Of a stretch of DNA of 64,000 nt, positions 44,856-57,741 are shown piece by piece. This DNA is from Nocardioides iriomotensis (GTDB lineage: Bacteria > Actinomycetota > Actinomycetes > Propionibacteriales > Nocardioidaceae). The notes beneath the pieces are model-generated. The model worked only from the letters and a program-made list of their open reading frames with translations. It ran no database searches and was not told the DNA's origin. The translations under genes were made by a program, and so were the position numbers. Positions within the stretch are counted from its first letter, which is position 1. Each line of letters begins with the position of its first letter. The DNA is taken from contig NZ_SDPU01000023.1 in assembly GCF_004168035.1 (NCBI RefSeq), forward strand, positions 124,001-188,000, in the 5' to 3' direction.

Positions 44856-45605
44856 ATGGCAACTGTGATCCTGGCGCGACACGGCCGCACCACCGCCAAC
44901 ACCGGCGGCGTGCTGGCCGGGCGGAGCGCCGGGGTGCACCTCGACGACCTCGGCGCCGAGCAGGCCCGCGCGGCCGGGGAGCGGCTCGCGGTGCTGACGG
45001 TCGCCGCCGTGGTGACCAGCCCGCTCGAGCGCACCCGTGAGACGGCCAAGGCGATCGCGGCCGCGCAGCAGCCGGCGCTGAGGCCGGTCGCCGAGAAGGG
45101 CCTGCTCGAGTGCGACTACGGCGCGTGGACCGGTCGCGAGCTCAAGACGCTGGCCAAGGAGGAGCTCTGGCGGACGGTGCAGGCGCACCCGAGCGCCGCG
45201 GTCTTCCCCGAGGGCGAGTCGATGGCCGGCATGGCGGCCCGCGCCGTCTCCGCCGTACGACGCTGGGACGCGAAGGTCACCGAGGAGCACGGCCCCGACG
45301 CCGTGTGGGTCGCGGTCAGCCACGCCGACGTCATCAAGGCGATCCTGGCCGACGCGCTCGGCATGCACCTCGACGGGTTCCAGCGGCTCGTCGTGGACCC
45401 GGCGTCGCTGTCGGTGGTGCGCTACACGCCCCTGCGGCCGTTCGTCGTCGCCATGAACTCCACCGAGGGCGACCTGTCGCACCTGAAGCCTCCGGCAAGG
45501 AAGGCGCGCCGGCGCAAGGTCAGCAGCGACGCGGCCGTCGGCGGCGGGGCGGGCGCCGGCTCGGTGCCCGGGCGGGGCGCCGGGGCCACTGGGCGGCGGG
45601 CATAG
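44856..45605 (+). CDS. Histidine phosphatase family protein (MSMEG_4193 type)
   Basis: 249 residues. Phosphoglycerate-mutase-like core: LARHGRTTANTGG (catalytic RHG), SPLERTRETAKAI, second histidine in WVAVSHADVIKAIL. The last ~45 residues are Ala/Gly/Arg-rich and probably disordered. In actinobacteria this gene is regularly followed by DUF3090 and a SCO1664-type gene, as here (10-nt gaps), but the substrate is unknown. Start ATG 44856 is 7 nt after TAGCCT. Confidence 0.9.
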   Translation: MATVILARHGRTTANTGGVLAGRSAGVHLDDLGAEQARAAGERLAVLTVAAVVTSPLERTRETAKAIAAAQQPALRPVAEKGLLECDYGAWTGRELKTLAKEELWRTVQAHPSAAVFPEGESMAGMAARAVSAVRRWDAKVTEEHGPDAVWVAVSHADVIKAILADALGMHLDGFQRLVVDPASLSVVRYTPLRPFVVAMNSTEGDLSHLKPPARKARRRKVSSDAAVGGGAGAGSVPGRGAGATGRRA

Positions 45606-45615
45606 GCTCGGCGCC

Positions 45616-46197
45616 ATGGCATCGGTGATCCACAGCTTCGACCCGCCGGAGCGGTTCGTGGCCGGCACGGTCGGCCCGCCCGGCCAGCGCACCTTCTTCC
45701 TGCAGGCGCGCACCGGTGCCCGCGTCACGAGCGTGGCGCTGGAGAAGCAGCAGGTGCAGGTGCTGGCCGAGCGCATCGACGAGCTGCTCGACGAGCTGAT
45801 CCGCGCCGACGAGGGCAGCGCCACCATCCCGGCCGTCTCGCCGGTCGCGCTGGAGGACAACGCCCCGCTGGAGCAGCCGATCGACGAGGAGTTCCGCGCG
45901 GGCACGATGACGCTGTCCTGGGACTCCGACGACGAGCGGATCGTGGTCGAGGTGTTCCCGTTCACCGAGGAGTCGGTGGTCGAGCCCGGCACGCCCGAGG
46001 AGGAGATCGAGGAGCCGGAGCCCGACGAGATCCTCGTCGTGCGGATGCCCGCGGGGATGGCCCGCGCGTTCTGCAAGCGCGCGCAGGCCGTCGTCGGCGC
46101 CGGCCGGCCGTCCTGCCCGTTCTGCGGCGGGCCCGTCGACCCGGCGGGGCACCTGTGCCCGCGCGCCAACGGCTTCCGTCGTACGACGCCCGACTGA
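45616..46197 (+). CDS. DUF3090 family protein
   Basis: 193 residues: SVIHSFDPPERFVAGTVGPP, TFFLQARTGARVTSVALEKQ, an acidic middle, and a C-terminal zinc ribbon CPFCGG with a second Cys in GHLCPRANG. Function unknown. It is the middle gene of the conserved phosphatase-DUF3090-SCO1664 group. ATG 45616 is preceded by TAGGCT (7 nt), so it may also have its own leaderless promoter. Confidence 0.92.
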   Translation: MASVIHSFDPPERFVAGTVGPPGQRTFFLQARTGARVTSVALEKQQVQVLAERIDELLDELIRADEGSATIPAVSPVALEDNAPLEQPIDEEFRAGTMTLSWDSDDERIVVEVFPFTEESVVEPGTPEEEIEEPEPDEILVVRMPAGMARAFCKRAQAVVGAGRPSCPFCGGPVDPAGHLCPRANGFRRTTPD

Positions 46198-46207
46198 CCC
46201 AGCCCGC

Positions 46208-47011
46208 ATGGACACCTCACCGGACACCGGCACCGTCGCCCTGCTCGACGGCGAGGTCGCGATCGAGGGCCGGATCATGCCGGCGTCGAACGCCACCTTC
46301 TTCGGCCGGGTGATGGCCTCGACCGGACCGGTGCCGTGCGTCTACAAGCCGGTGTCGGGGGAGCGGCCGCTGTGGGACTTCCCCGACGGGACGCTGGCCC
46401 GCCGCGAGGTGGCGGCGTACGCCGTCTCCGAGGCGCTGGGCTGGGACGTCGTCCCGCCCACGGTGCTGCGCGACGGTCCGGCCGGTGTCGGGATGGTCCA
46501 GGCGTGGTGCGAGACCGATGGCTCGCAGGACGCGGTCGACCTGGTCCCGGCCGGCACCTGCCCCGAGGGCTTCCTGCACGTGCTGGACGCCTTCGACCAG
46601 CGCGACCGGCCGATCTCGCTGGTGCACGAGGACTCCGCCGCGCTACGGCGGATGGCGGTCTTCGACGTGCTGGTCAACAACGCCGACCGCAAGGGCGGCC
46701 ACGTGCTCGCGATGCCCGACGGCCACCGCTACGGCGTCGACCACGGTGTGAGCTTCCACGTCGACGACAAGCTCCGCACCGTGCTGTGGGGCTGGGCCGA
46801 GCAGCCGCTGCGCGACGAGGACGCCGACGGCGTGCGCCGCGTGCTCGACGCCGCAGGGACCGCGGGCAGCCCGCTGCGCACCCGGCTGGTCGACCTGCTC
46901 GCCGGCCACGAGGTCGACGCCTTCATCGGGCGCTGCGAGTGGCTGCTGGCATTCGGCCGGATGCCGCTGCCGTCGGGGGACTGGCCCGCGATCCCCTGGC
47001 CGGCGTTCTGA
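46208..47011 (+). CDS. SCO1664 family protein (kinase-like fold)
   Basis: 267 residues: ATFFGRVMASTGPVPCVYKP, RPLWDFPDGTLARREVAAYA, then the kinase-like catalytic segment VFDVLVNNADRKGGHVL and YGVDHGVSFH. The DxxxxNxDR and DHG motifs recall HipA/PI4-kinase-like folds, so ATP-dependent phosphorylation of an unknown target is plausible but unproven. It begins 10 nt after DUF3090 and 48 nt before mshC. Confidence 0.88.
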   Translation: MDTSPDTGTVALLDGEVAIEGRIMPASNATFFGRVMASTGPVPCVYKPVSGERPLWDFPDGTLARREVAAYAVSEALGWDVVPPTVLRDGPAGVGMVQAWCETDGSQDAVDLVPAGTCPEGFLHVLDAFDQRDRPISLVHEDSAALRRMAVFDVLVNNADRKGGHVLAMPDGHRYGVDHGVSFHVDDKLRTVLWGWAEQPLRDEDADGVRRVLDAAGTAGSPLRTRLVDLLAGHEVDAFIGRCEWLLAFGRMPLPSGDWPAIPWPAF

Positions 47012-47059
47012 CCGGACGGGCTCCGGAGTCGGGCGAAGGCGTTGGTTACGCTTCCCGAC

Positions 47060-48295
47060 ATGCGTGCGTGGAGCAGTCCGGACCTGCCTGACCCCGCCGG
47101 CCTCCCGCCGGCGCCGTCCGTCCGGATCCACGACACCGCCACCGGTGCGCTCGCCACGACCGACCCCGCCGGCGGCACCGCGCGCATGTACGTCTGCGGC
47201 ATCACGCCGTACGACGCCACGCACCTCGGGCACGCCGCGACGTACGTCGCCTTCGACCTGCTCAACCGCGCTTGGCGCGCCGCGGGCCTCGACGTCCGCT
47301 ACGTCCAGAACGTCACCGACGTCGACGACCCGCTGCTGGAGCGGGCCGACGCGACCGGCGTCGACTGGGTCGAGCTGGCCGAGCGCGAGACGGAGCTGTT
47401 CCGCGCCGACATGGCTGCGCTCCGGGTGCTGCCGCCGGCGGAGTACGTCGGGGCGGTGGAGTCGATCCCGCTCGTCGTCGAGCTGGTTCAGCAGCTGCGC
47501 GACCGTGGCTTCGTCTACGACGTCGACGGCGACCTCTACTTCGCCGTGCACTCCGACCCGCGGTTCGGCCAGGTCTCGGGGCTCGACGAGGAGCGCATGG
47601 TCGCGCTGTTTGGCGAGCGCGGCGGCGACCCGGACCGTCCCGGCAAGAAGCACCCGCTCGACTGCCTGCTGTGGCAGGCCGAGCGCCCCGGCGAGCCCGC
47701 ATGGGACACCGACCTCGGCCGCGGCCGGCCCGGCTGGCACGTCGAGTGCAGCGCGATCGCGCTGACCAACCTCGGCGAGGCGTTCGACGTGCAGGGCGGG
47801 GGCAGCGACCTGATCTTCCCGCACCACGAGATGAGCGCGTCCGAGGCGCAGGCGGCGTTCACCGGCCTCACCTTCGCGCAGGCCTACGCCCACGTCGGGA
47901 TGGTCGGCTACGACGGCGAGAAGATGTCGAAGTCCAAGGGCAACCTGGTCCTCGTCTCCAAGCTCCGTGAGGCCGGCGTCGACCCGATGGCCATCCGCCT
48001 CGCGCTGCTGCGGCACCACTACCGCGGCGACTGGGAGTGGACCGACGCCGACCTGTCGTCGGCCGAGGACCTGCTCGCCACGCTGCGGGAGGCGGTGGCC
48101 GCCGGAGCCGGTGCCCCGACCGCCCCGGTCGTCGAGAAGGTGCACGCCGCCCTGGCGTCCGACCTCGACGCGCCCACGGCCGTCACCGCCCTGCGGGACT
48201 GGGCCTGGGCGACCCGTGAGGGAGACCGTTCCGAGGACGGCGCCGGCGACGTCGTACGGCGTCTTGCCGACGCCTCGCTGGGTCTCCTGCTCTAG
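47060..48295 (+). CDS. mshC: Cysteine--1-D-myo-inosityl 2-amino-2-deoxy-alpha-D-glucopyranoside ligase
   Basis: 411 residues, a cysteinyl-tRNA-synthetase paralogue without an anticodon-binding tail. Zinc ligand Cys in [17 protein letters not shown], further ligands in [10 protein letters not shown] and [12 protein letters not shown], and [12 protein letters not shown]. MshC joins cysteine to GlcN-Ins with ATP, the third step of mycothiol synthesis, the main thiol of actinobacteria. ATG 47060 is 7 nt after TACGCT (leaderless). It ends just before the large inverted repeat. Confidence 0.95.
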   Translation: MRAWSSPDLPDPAGLPPAPSVRIHDTATGALATTDPAGGTARMYVCGITPYDATHLGHAATYVAFDLLNRAWRAAGLDVRYVQNVTDVDDPLLERADATGVDWVELAERETELFRADMAALRVLPPAEYVGAVESIPLVVELVQQLRDRGFVYDVDGDLYFAVHSDPRFGQVSGLDEERMVALFGERGGDPDRPGKKHPLDCLLWQAERPGEPAWDTDLGRGRPGWHVECSAIALTNLGEAFDVQGGGSDLIFPHHEMSASEAQAAFTGLTFAQAYAHVGMVGYDGEKMSKSKGNLVLVSKLREAGVDPMAIRLALLRHHYRGDWEWTDADLSSAEDLLATLREAVAAGAGAPTAPVVEKVHAALASDLDAPTAVTALRDWAWATREGDRSEDGAGDVVRRLADASLGLLL

Positions 48296-48296
48296 C

Positions 48297-48366
48297 TGTA
48301 ACGCGGGGTTATGGACGCTTCACAAGGCATATGCCGCTTGTGGAGCGTCCATAACCCCGCGTTACA
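48297..48366. repeat. 70-bp palindromic repeat between convergent genes
   Basis: Left arm 48297-48326 (TGTAACGCGGGGTTATGGAC then GCTTCACAAG) and right arm 48337-48366 are complementary over 30 bp with a single G-T pair, around a 10-nt loop. It lies between the stops of mshC and the PAC2 gene and could end transcription from both sides. A decayed copy is at 6984. Confidence 0.9.
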
Positions 48367-48388
48367 AGTGGTGTGCTGAAGCGGGCGG

Positions 48389-49240
48389 TCAGTCGTTGCC
48401 GGAGTCGCGCCGCTTGAGGTAGCGCTCGAACTCCCGCGCGATCGCCTCGCCGCTCGCCTCGGGCAGCTCCGCGGTGTCGCGGGTCTCCTCGAGCGCGCGG
48501 ACGTAGTCGCCGATCTCCTCGTCCTCCTCGGCGAGCTCGTCGACCCCGCGCTCCCACGCGCGGGACTCCTCGGGGAGGTCGCCGAGCGGGATGCTGATCT
48601 CCAGCAGGTCCTCGAGCTGCCCGACGAGGGCGAGCGTCGCCTTGGGGCATGGCGGCTGCGCGACGTAGTGGGGCACGGCGGCCCAGTAGGACACCGCCGG
48701 GATGTCGAGCTGCGTGCACGCGTCCTGGAAGACCCCGACGATGCCGGTCGGGCCCTCGTAGTTGGACTGCTCGAGCTTGAGCTTGTCGATCAGCTCGGGC
48801 TCGGTCGCCGTACCCGTCACGGGGATCGGGCGGGTGTGCGGCGTGTCGGCGAGCAGCGCGCCGAGCGTCACGACGATCTCGGCGCCGAGCTCGTCGGCAG
48901 CGGCCAGCAGTTCGGCGCAGAACTGCCGCCAGCGCATGTTGGGCTCGATGCCGCGCAGCAGGATCACGTCGCGCAGGGCTCCGGGAGGCGAGGCGACGGC
49001 CAGCTGGGTCGACGGCCAGGTGATCCGGCGGTGCCCCTCCTCGTTGGTGCCGACGACCGGACGGTTCATCTGGAAGTCGTAGAACTCCTCGGGGTCGATC
49101 GCGGCGACCACCCGGGCGTTCCAGACGCGCATGAGGTGGTCGATCACCGACGAGGCGGCGTCCGCGGCGTCGTTCCAGCCCTCGAACGCGGCGACGAGGA
49201 TGGGGGAGCGGAGCTCCGGCACCTCTTCGATCTCGATCAC
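48389..49240 (-). CDS. PAC2 family protein (proteasome assembly chaperone-like)
   Basis: 283 residues: LRSPILVAAFEGWNDAADAA, TLGALLADTPHTRPIPVTG, GIVGVFQDACTQLDIPAVSY, and a charged, acidic C-terminus ending FERYLKRRDSGND. This is the actinobacterial PAC2 family, named for similarity to a eukaryotic proteasome assembly chaperone; its bacterial role is unclear. The window also holds the proteasomal ATPase, 12 kb away. Start GTG 49240 is 6 nt after TACGCT. A very long in-frame reading upstream is antisense to metH. Confidence 0.92.
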   Translation of the reverse strand: MIEIEEVPELRSPILVAAFEGWNDAADAASSVIDHLMRVWNARVVAAIDPEEFYDFQMNRPVVGTNEEGHRRITWPSTQLAVASPPGALRDVILLRGIEPNMRWRQFCAELLAAADELGAEIVVTLGALLADTPHTRPIPVTGTATEPELIDKLKLEQSNYEGPTGIVGVFQDACTQLDIPAVSYWAAVPHYVAQPPCPKATLALVGQLEDLLEISIPLGDLPEESRAWERGVDELAEEDEEIGDYVRALEETRDTAELPEASGEAIAREFERYLKRRDSGND

Positions 49241-49405
49241 CCGATCAGCGTAGACCGGGTCACACCGCGGGCGGGGGAGGTCCGGCGACCTTCCCCGACC
49301 TGACAGAATGTGAGACGGCGATATCAGCCTGCGGTATGTCCACCGGCGCTCCGCACGCGCGCGCCTAGGCTGACTGACCGTCTTGTCCCTGTCTCGAGGA
49401 GTCCC

Positions 49406-53131
<3,726 letters not shown>

Positions 53132-53138
53132 CCCGCCC

Positions 53139-53831
53139 GTGAACGCACCCACCCCGCTGCCGGACGCCGTGCTGTGGGACATGGACGGAACCCTGGTCGA
53201 CACCGAGCCCTACTGGGTCGAGTCCGAGCACGAGGTCGTCGAGAAGTACGGCGGCACCTGGAGCCACGAGCTCGCGATGCAGGTCGTCGGGTTCGACCTG
53301 CTCGACTCCGGCCGGTTCATCCGTGAGCAATCCGGCATCGACGTCGAGCCGTCGGTCATCGTCGAGGAGCTGCTCGACCTCGTCGTACGGCGGGTCGAGG
53401 AGGAGGTCCCCTTCCGGCCCGGTGCCCTGGAGCTGCTGGCGGACCTGCGCGCCCACGGCGTGCGGTGCGCGCTCGTCACGATGTCCTACCGGCGCTTCGT
53501 CGCCCCGATCCTGGCCGGCCTGCCCGACGACACCTTCGAGGTGGTCGTCACCGGCGACGCCGTCTCGCAGGGCAAGCCGCACCCGGAGCCGTACCTCAAG
53601 GCCGCAGCCATCCTGGGCGTCGAGCCGTCGCGGACACTCGCGATCGAGGACTCCAACACCGGCACCCGCTCGGCCGAGTCGGCCGGCTGCACCGTGCTGG
53701 TCGTGCCCAACCACGTCCCGGTGCTCGAGGGGGAGCGGCGGGTGTTCGTCGACTCGCTCGCGGACCTGTCCGCGCGCACCCTGCCCGCCCTGGTCGGCGT
53801 CGACGGGCTGTCGGGGGCCCGGAGGTCGTAG
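53139..53831 (+). CDS. HAD-superfamily hydrolase (beta-phosphoglucomutase-like)
   Basis: 230 residues. Motif I AVLWDMDGTLVDTEPYWVES, motif II VTMSYR, motif III SQGKPHPEPYLKAA, motif IV AIEDSNTGTRSAESAG; the cap domain lies between residues 20 and 90. It cleaves or isomerises a sugar phosphate or similar. The GTG start is 8 nt after the metH stop, with GGAGGA 15 nt upstream inside metH, so it is probably co-transcribed with it. Confidence 0.9.
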   Translation: MNAPTPLPDAVLWDMDGTLVDTEPYWVESEHEVVEKYGGTWSHELAMQVVGFDLLDSGRFIREQSGIDVEPSVIVEELLDLVVRRVEEEVPFRPGALELLADLRAHGVRCALVTMSYRRFVAPILAGLPDDTFEVVVTGDAVSQGKPHPEPYLKAAAILGVEPSRTLAIEDSNTGTRSAESAGCTVLVVPNHVPVLEGERRVFVDSLADLSARTLPALVGVDGLSGARRS

Positions 53832-53910
53832 GACCACCGTCCAATGGCGGGCGCCCGCGCGGCCGGGCGACGCTGGTGCTCCCACCAGGACGAGGACACC
53901 GGAGGACCCC

Positions 53911-54312
53911 ATGTCGCACACCCGCTCCACGCTTCGCATCGCCGCCACCGCGCTCACCGCGGCCGTCACCGTGCCGCTGCTGGTCGCCGGGCCGGCCCTG
54001 GCCAACGACGACGACGTGATCCGTCGTGGCGGCTGCAGCGGCGGCACCGACTGGAAGGTCAAGGCCAGCCCCGAGGACGGCCGGATCGAGGTCGAGGGCG
54101 AGATCGACAGCAACAACAACGGCCAGACCTGGCGCTGGCGGCTCAGGCACAACGGCAGCCTGTCCGCCAAGGGCACCGCGACGACGGGCGGCCGCAGCGG
54201 GTCGTTCGAGGTGCGCCGGGTGCTCGTCGACCTGAGCGGGCCCGACACTTTCGTGTTCCGTGCGCGCAACGTCGGCAGCGGCGAGGTCTGCCGCGGCACG
54301 GTCACCTTCTGA
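53911..54312 (+). CDS. Secreted small beta-rich protein, unknown
   Basis: Not recognised. 133 residues with a clear signal peptide (1-32: STLRIAATALTAAVTVPLLV, cut near ALA-ND). The mature part has two cysteines (GGCSGGTDW and GEVCRGTVTF) likely to form one disulfide, and a beta-sandwich-like pattern (GQTWRWRLRHNGSLSAKGTA). The ATG at 53911 has GGAGGACC upstream. It stands alone before the two-component genes. Confidence 0.75.
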   Translation: MSHTRSTLRIAATALTAAVTVPLLVAGPALANDDDVIRRGGCSGGTDWKVKASPEDGRIEVEGEIDSNNNGQTWRWRLRHNGSLSAKGTATTGGRSGSFEVRRVLVDLSGPDTFVFRARNVGSGEVCRGTVTF

Positions 54313-54400
54313 GCCGGAACACCGGTCGCGGCGCGGCCGGGCCGCGATACTGGCTGCTGCCCGGCCACCCGACGGGCTCGAGAGGGGAGGGCAGCAGCCG

Positions 54401-55678
54401 GTGCGGCTCCTGAGGTCACCCCTCGCGCAGTTCCTGCTCGCGGGCGCCGTGGTGGTCGTGGTGGTGTTCGTGGCCACCGGCCGGCTGAGCGGGTCCGCGG
54501 CGTCGGAGGAGGCGATCGACGACGCCATCGCGACCACGCGACTGCTCGCCCGCTCGGTGGCCGAGCCGGAGCTTCCGCGCGGCCTCGTCGACGGCGACGC
54601 CGCCGCGATCGACCGCTTCGACCGGGCCGTCCTCCGCAGGCTGCTCGTCGACGACGTGCAGCGGATCAAGATCTGGGACGAGGGCGGCACGGTCGTGTAC
54701 TCCGACGCCACCCGGCTCATCGGCCAGAAGTTCGAGCTGGACGAGGACGAGTGGGCGGTGCTCACCGGCGGGGGCGACGACGCCGAGGAGTCCGACCTGA
54801 CCAAGCCCGAGAACCGGTTCGAGCAGGGCCACGGTGGCCTGCTCGAGGTCTACACCCGGATCGAGTCGCCGGAGGGGAAGCCGCTGCTGTTCGAGGTCTA
54901 CTACTCCGCCGCCGACATCGAGGCCCGGCGGGCGGCCGTGTTCGCGGCGTTCCGGCCCATCACGCTCGGCGGGATCGCCGCGCTCGTGCTCGCCGCCGTA
55001 CCGCTGCTCTGGGTTCTGACCCGACGCCTCGACCGGGGCGCCCGCGAACGGGAACGCCTGCTCCGCGCCGCCGTCGACGCCTCCGACGCCGAACGGCGCC
55101 GGATCGCGCGCGACCTGCACGACTCCGTGGTGCAGGACCTCGCCGGTACGGCGTTCTCGCTGTCCGCCGCGGCCAAGGCCGGGGGAGCCCCGCCGGAGGA
55201 GCTCGCCCGGCTCGGCGGCTCCGTCCGCGGCTCGCTGCGCGGGCTGCGGTCGCTGCTCGTCGAGATCCACCCGCCCGAGCTCACCACGTCCGGGCTGCAC
55301 GCCGCGCTGGAGGACCTCGTCGCCGGCGGTGACGCCCGCGACGTCACCGGCGAGGTCGAGACCGGCGACCTGTCCGGGCTCGACGACCGGGGTGCCGCCC
55401 TGGTCTGGCGGGTCGCGCAGGAGGCCGTGCGCAACGCCCTCCGGCACGCCGACGCCACCCACGTCCGGGTGCGCGTCGACCGGGAGGGCGCCGCCACGGT
55501 GCTGGAGGTGGTCGACGACGGCCGCGGCTTCGACCCCGCGGCGGTCGCGCGAGCGGACGCCGACGGCAGCCACTTCGGCCTCCGCGGCCTCGAGAGCCTG
55601 GTCCGCGACGCCGGCGGCCGGGTCGAGGTTCGCTCCCGGCCGGGTGCCGGCACCACCGTCCGGATGGAGCTGGCATGA
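54401..55678 (+). CDS. NarL-type sensor histidine kinase with extracytoplasmic domain
   Basis: 425 residues: helix one (about 8-27), an extracytoplasmic sensor domain (28-185, with VQRIKIWDEGGTVVYSD and HGGLLEVYTRIESPEGKPLL), helix two, HisKA_3 with phospho-His in [20 protein letters not shown], and HATPase with QEAVRNALRHADAT and DDGRGF. The signal is unknown. The GTG start at 54401 has GAGGGGAGG upstream. Its stop overlaps the regulator start by 4 bp. Confidence 0.88.
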   Translation: MRLLRSPLAQFLLAGAVVVVVVFVATGRLSGSAASEEAIDDAIATTRLLARSVAEPELPRGLVDGDAAAIDRFDRAVLRRLLVDDVQRIKIWDEGGTVVYSDATRLIGQKFELDEDEWAVLTGGGDDAEESDLTKPENRFEQGHGGLLEVYTRIESPEGKPLLFEVYYSAADIEARRAAVFAAFRPITLGGIAALVLAAVPLLWVLTRRLDRGARERERLLRAAVDASDAERRRIARDLHDSVVQDLAGTAFSLSAAAKAGGAPPEELARLGGSVRGSLRGLRSLLVEIHPPELTTSGLHAALEDLVAGGDARDVTGEVETGDLSGLDDRGAALVWRVAQEAVRNALRHADATHVRVRVDREGAATVLEVVDDGRGFDPAAVARADADGSHFGLRGLESLVRDAGGRVEVRSRPGAGTTVRMELA

Positions 55679-56334
55679 GCGGTCGTTCGTCCCCGTCCGG
55701 GCACCCCATCCGGGTCGTGCTGGTCGACGACCACGCCGTCGTGCGCACCGGCCTCGCGCAGCTGCTCTCCGGCACCGACGGCATCGAGGTGGTCGGCACC
55801 GCCGGCGACGGCGCGGAGGCTCTCGAGGTCGTCCGGGAGACCGGTCCCGACGTGGTGCTGATGGACCTGCAGATGCCGGGCACCGACGGGGTCGCCGCGA
55901 CCCGCGCGCTCCGGGCCGAGGGGCTGCCGGCCCAGGTCCTGGTGCTGACGTCGTACTCCGACGGCGACCGGATCATCGCCGCCCTCGACGCCGGCGCGGT
56001 CGGGTACCTCCTCAAGGACGCCGAACCCGACGAGGTCCTCGCCGGCATCCGCGCCGTCGCCCGCGGCGAGTCTCCGCTGCACCCCCGCGCCGCCCGCGCC
56101 CTGCTGAGCGCCCGCCGGCCGACCCCCGCCGAGGCCGAGGACGCGTCCGTCCTCACCGTGCGCGAGGTCGAGGTGCTGCGTCTGGTGCGGCAGGGGCTCG
56201 CCAACAAGCAGATCGCCCGACGCCTGGGCATCACCGAGCGCACGGTCAAGGCGCACCTGACGTCGGTCTTCCAGCGCCTCGGCGTGGCCGACCGGACCCA
56301 GGCGGCGCTGTGGGCGGAGCGGCACGGGCTGTAG
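55675..56334 (+). CDS. NarL/LuxR-family response regulator
   Basis: 219 residues: receiver domain with phospho-acceptor Asp in DVVLMDLQMPGTDGVAATRA and Lys in GYLLKDAEPDEVLAG, then LuxR HTH LTVREVEVLRLVRQGLANKQ and ITERTVKAHLTSVFQRLGV. The recognition helix (ERTVKAHLTS) differs from that of the DevR-like protein in the island (EKTVKNYVSA), so its target sites should differ. It is translationally coupled to the preceding kinase. Confidence 0.9.
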   Translation: MSGRSSPSGHPIRVVLVDDHAVVRTGLAQLLSGTDGIEVVGTAGDGAEALEVVRETGPDVVLMDLQMPGTDGVAATRALRAEGLPAQVLVLTSYSDGDRIIAALDAGAVGYLLKDAEPDEVLAGIRAVARGESPLHPRAARALLSARRPTPAEAEDASVLTVREVEVLRLVRQGLANKQIARRLGITERTVKAHLTSVFQRLGVADRTQAALWAERHGL

Positions 56335-56421
56335 GGCGCATGGGCGGTAAGGCGTCTTTACCCGTTTTGCTCCGCAGACCCCGTCCCAGCCGTCACACTC
56401 GTCACGTCTGGGAGGAGGCGA

Positions 56422-57702
56422 GTGGTGCGCGTGCTCAAGAACCCGGTGGCGCAGTTCCTCGCCGCCGGGATCGTCATCGTGACGGCGGTCGTGTTCGTCT
56501 CTGACGCGCTCAGTCACCGGGCTGCCGAGCGGGAGGCCATCGCCGACGCGCGCGCCACGACCGAGCTGATGGCCAAGGCCATCGCCGAACCGCTCGTCCC
56601 GCCTGGCCTGGCCTATGGCAGCCACAGCTCCGCACGATGGTTCGGCGCCCAGATTGGCGACCGCCTGAAGGTCGACAACGTCGAGCGGGTCAAGATCTGG
56701 AACTCCTCGGGCAAGATCGTCTGGTCCGACCAGGCCGAGCTGATCGGAGACGAGTTCACGCTGAGCGAGAGCGCCCGCGAGGTGCTGGCCAGCGGCCGTT
56801 CGGAGGGCGAGCTCTCCGACCTGCGGCGACCGGAGAACCACTACGAGGTCGAGGACAACGGACTGCTGGAGGTCTACACGAGGATCGACGCCCTCGGTGA
56901 GCCACTGCTCTTCGAGGTCTACTACTCCGAGCAGGACCTCGAACGGACCACCGCGGTCGTCCTCGACGCCTTCCGGCCGATCACCGTCGGTGGCGCGCTG
57001 GCCGTCGGGCTGCTGACCATCCCGCTGCTGATCGGCCTCAACCGCCGGCTCGGCCGCGCGTCCGATGCCCGCGAGAGGCTGCTCCGGGCCGCCGTCGACG
57101 CGTCGGAGGAGGAGCGCCGCCGGATCGCCCGCGACCTGCACGACGGCGTCGGCCACCGGATCCGCGAGGCCGCCGACGCGGTCGCCGCCGAGGCGGTCGA
57201 CCTGACCACGCCGCCGCGGACGGCCCGCAGGCTGCAGGACGTCGACGACCGGCTGCGCGCGACCGCGGAGTCGGTGCGCTCGCTCGTGCTCGACATCTAC
57301 CCGCCGGACCTCGACGCGTCCCGGCTCGGCGACGCCCTCGACGACCTGGTCGCCCCGGCCGCGGACGCCGGGCTGGTGGTCAAGGTCGAGGTCGACGACC
57401 TCGGCACGACCTCCGACGACGCCGTGGCGCTGGTCTGGCGGGTGGCCCGCGAGGGCGTGCGCAACGCCCTCCGGCACGCCCGCAGCACGTCACTCGCCGT
57501 CAGCGTGCACCGTTCGCGCTCGGCCCTGGAGCTGCGCGTGGTGGACGACGGGGTGGGCTTCGTGCCGGGAGCGTTCCGGCAGGCGGACCGGTTCGGGCTG
57601 CGCGGCCTGGAGGACCTCGCCGCCGAGGCGGGCGGCAGCCTCTCGGTGTCGTCCGGCCCGGGTCGCGGGACCGTGCTGACCCTCCAGGTGCCCACCGCCT
57701 GA
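56422..57702 (+). CDS. Paralogous NarL-type sensor histidine kinase
   Basis: 426 residues with the same plan as the kinase at 54401: helix, extracytoplasmic domain (shared VERVKIWNSSGKIVWSD and NGLLEVYTRIDALGEPLLFE), helix, HisKA_3 with [20 protein letters not shown], and HATPase (REGVRNALRHARS, DDGVGF). In place of the usual Gln after the phospho-His the sequence has GVGHR, a variant that may alter kinase/phosphatase balance. It has its own promoter gap of 87 bp and ribosome site GGAGGAGG before GTG 56422. It probably signals to the regulator between the two kinases. Confidence 0.85.
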   Translation: MVRVLKNPVAQFLAAGIVIVTAVVFVSDALSHRAAEREAIADARATTELMAKAIAEPLVPPGLAYGSHSSARWFGAQIGDRLKVDNVERVKIWNSSGKIVWSDQAELIGDEFTLSESAREVLASGRSEGELSDLRRPENHYEVEDNGLLEVYTRIDALGEPLLFEVYYSEQDLERTTAVVLDAFRPITVGGALAVGLLTIPLLIGLNRRLGRASDARERLLRAAVDASEEERRRIARDLHDGVGHRIREAADAVAAEAVDLTTPPRTARRLQDVDDRLRATAESVRSLVLDIYPPDLDASRLGDALDDLVAPAADAGLVVKVEVDDLGTTSDDAVALVWRVAREGVRNALRHARSTSLAVSVHRSRSALELRVVDDGVGFVPGAFRQADRFGLRGLEDLAAEAGGSLSVSSGPGRGTVLTLQVPTA

Positions 57703-57741
57703 CGCGCTGCGTCGTGACGGCGGAGGGCACCGTGGCCACGT

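Noticed and set aside
49241-49405. Cobalamin riboswitch upstream of metH
   Set aside because: No B12-box-like sequence or matching hairpin set could be recognised in the 165-bp leader.
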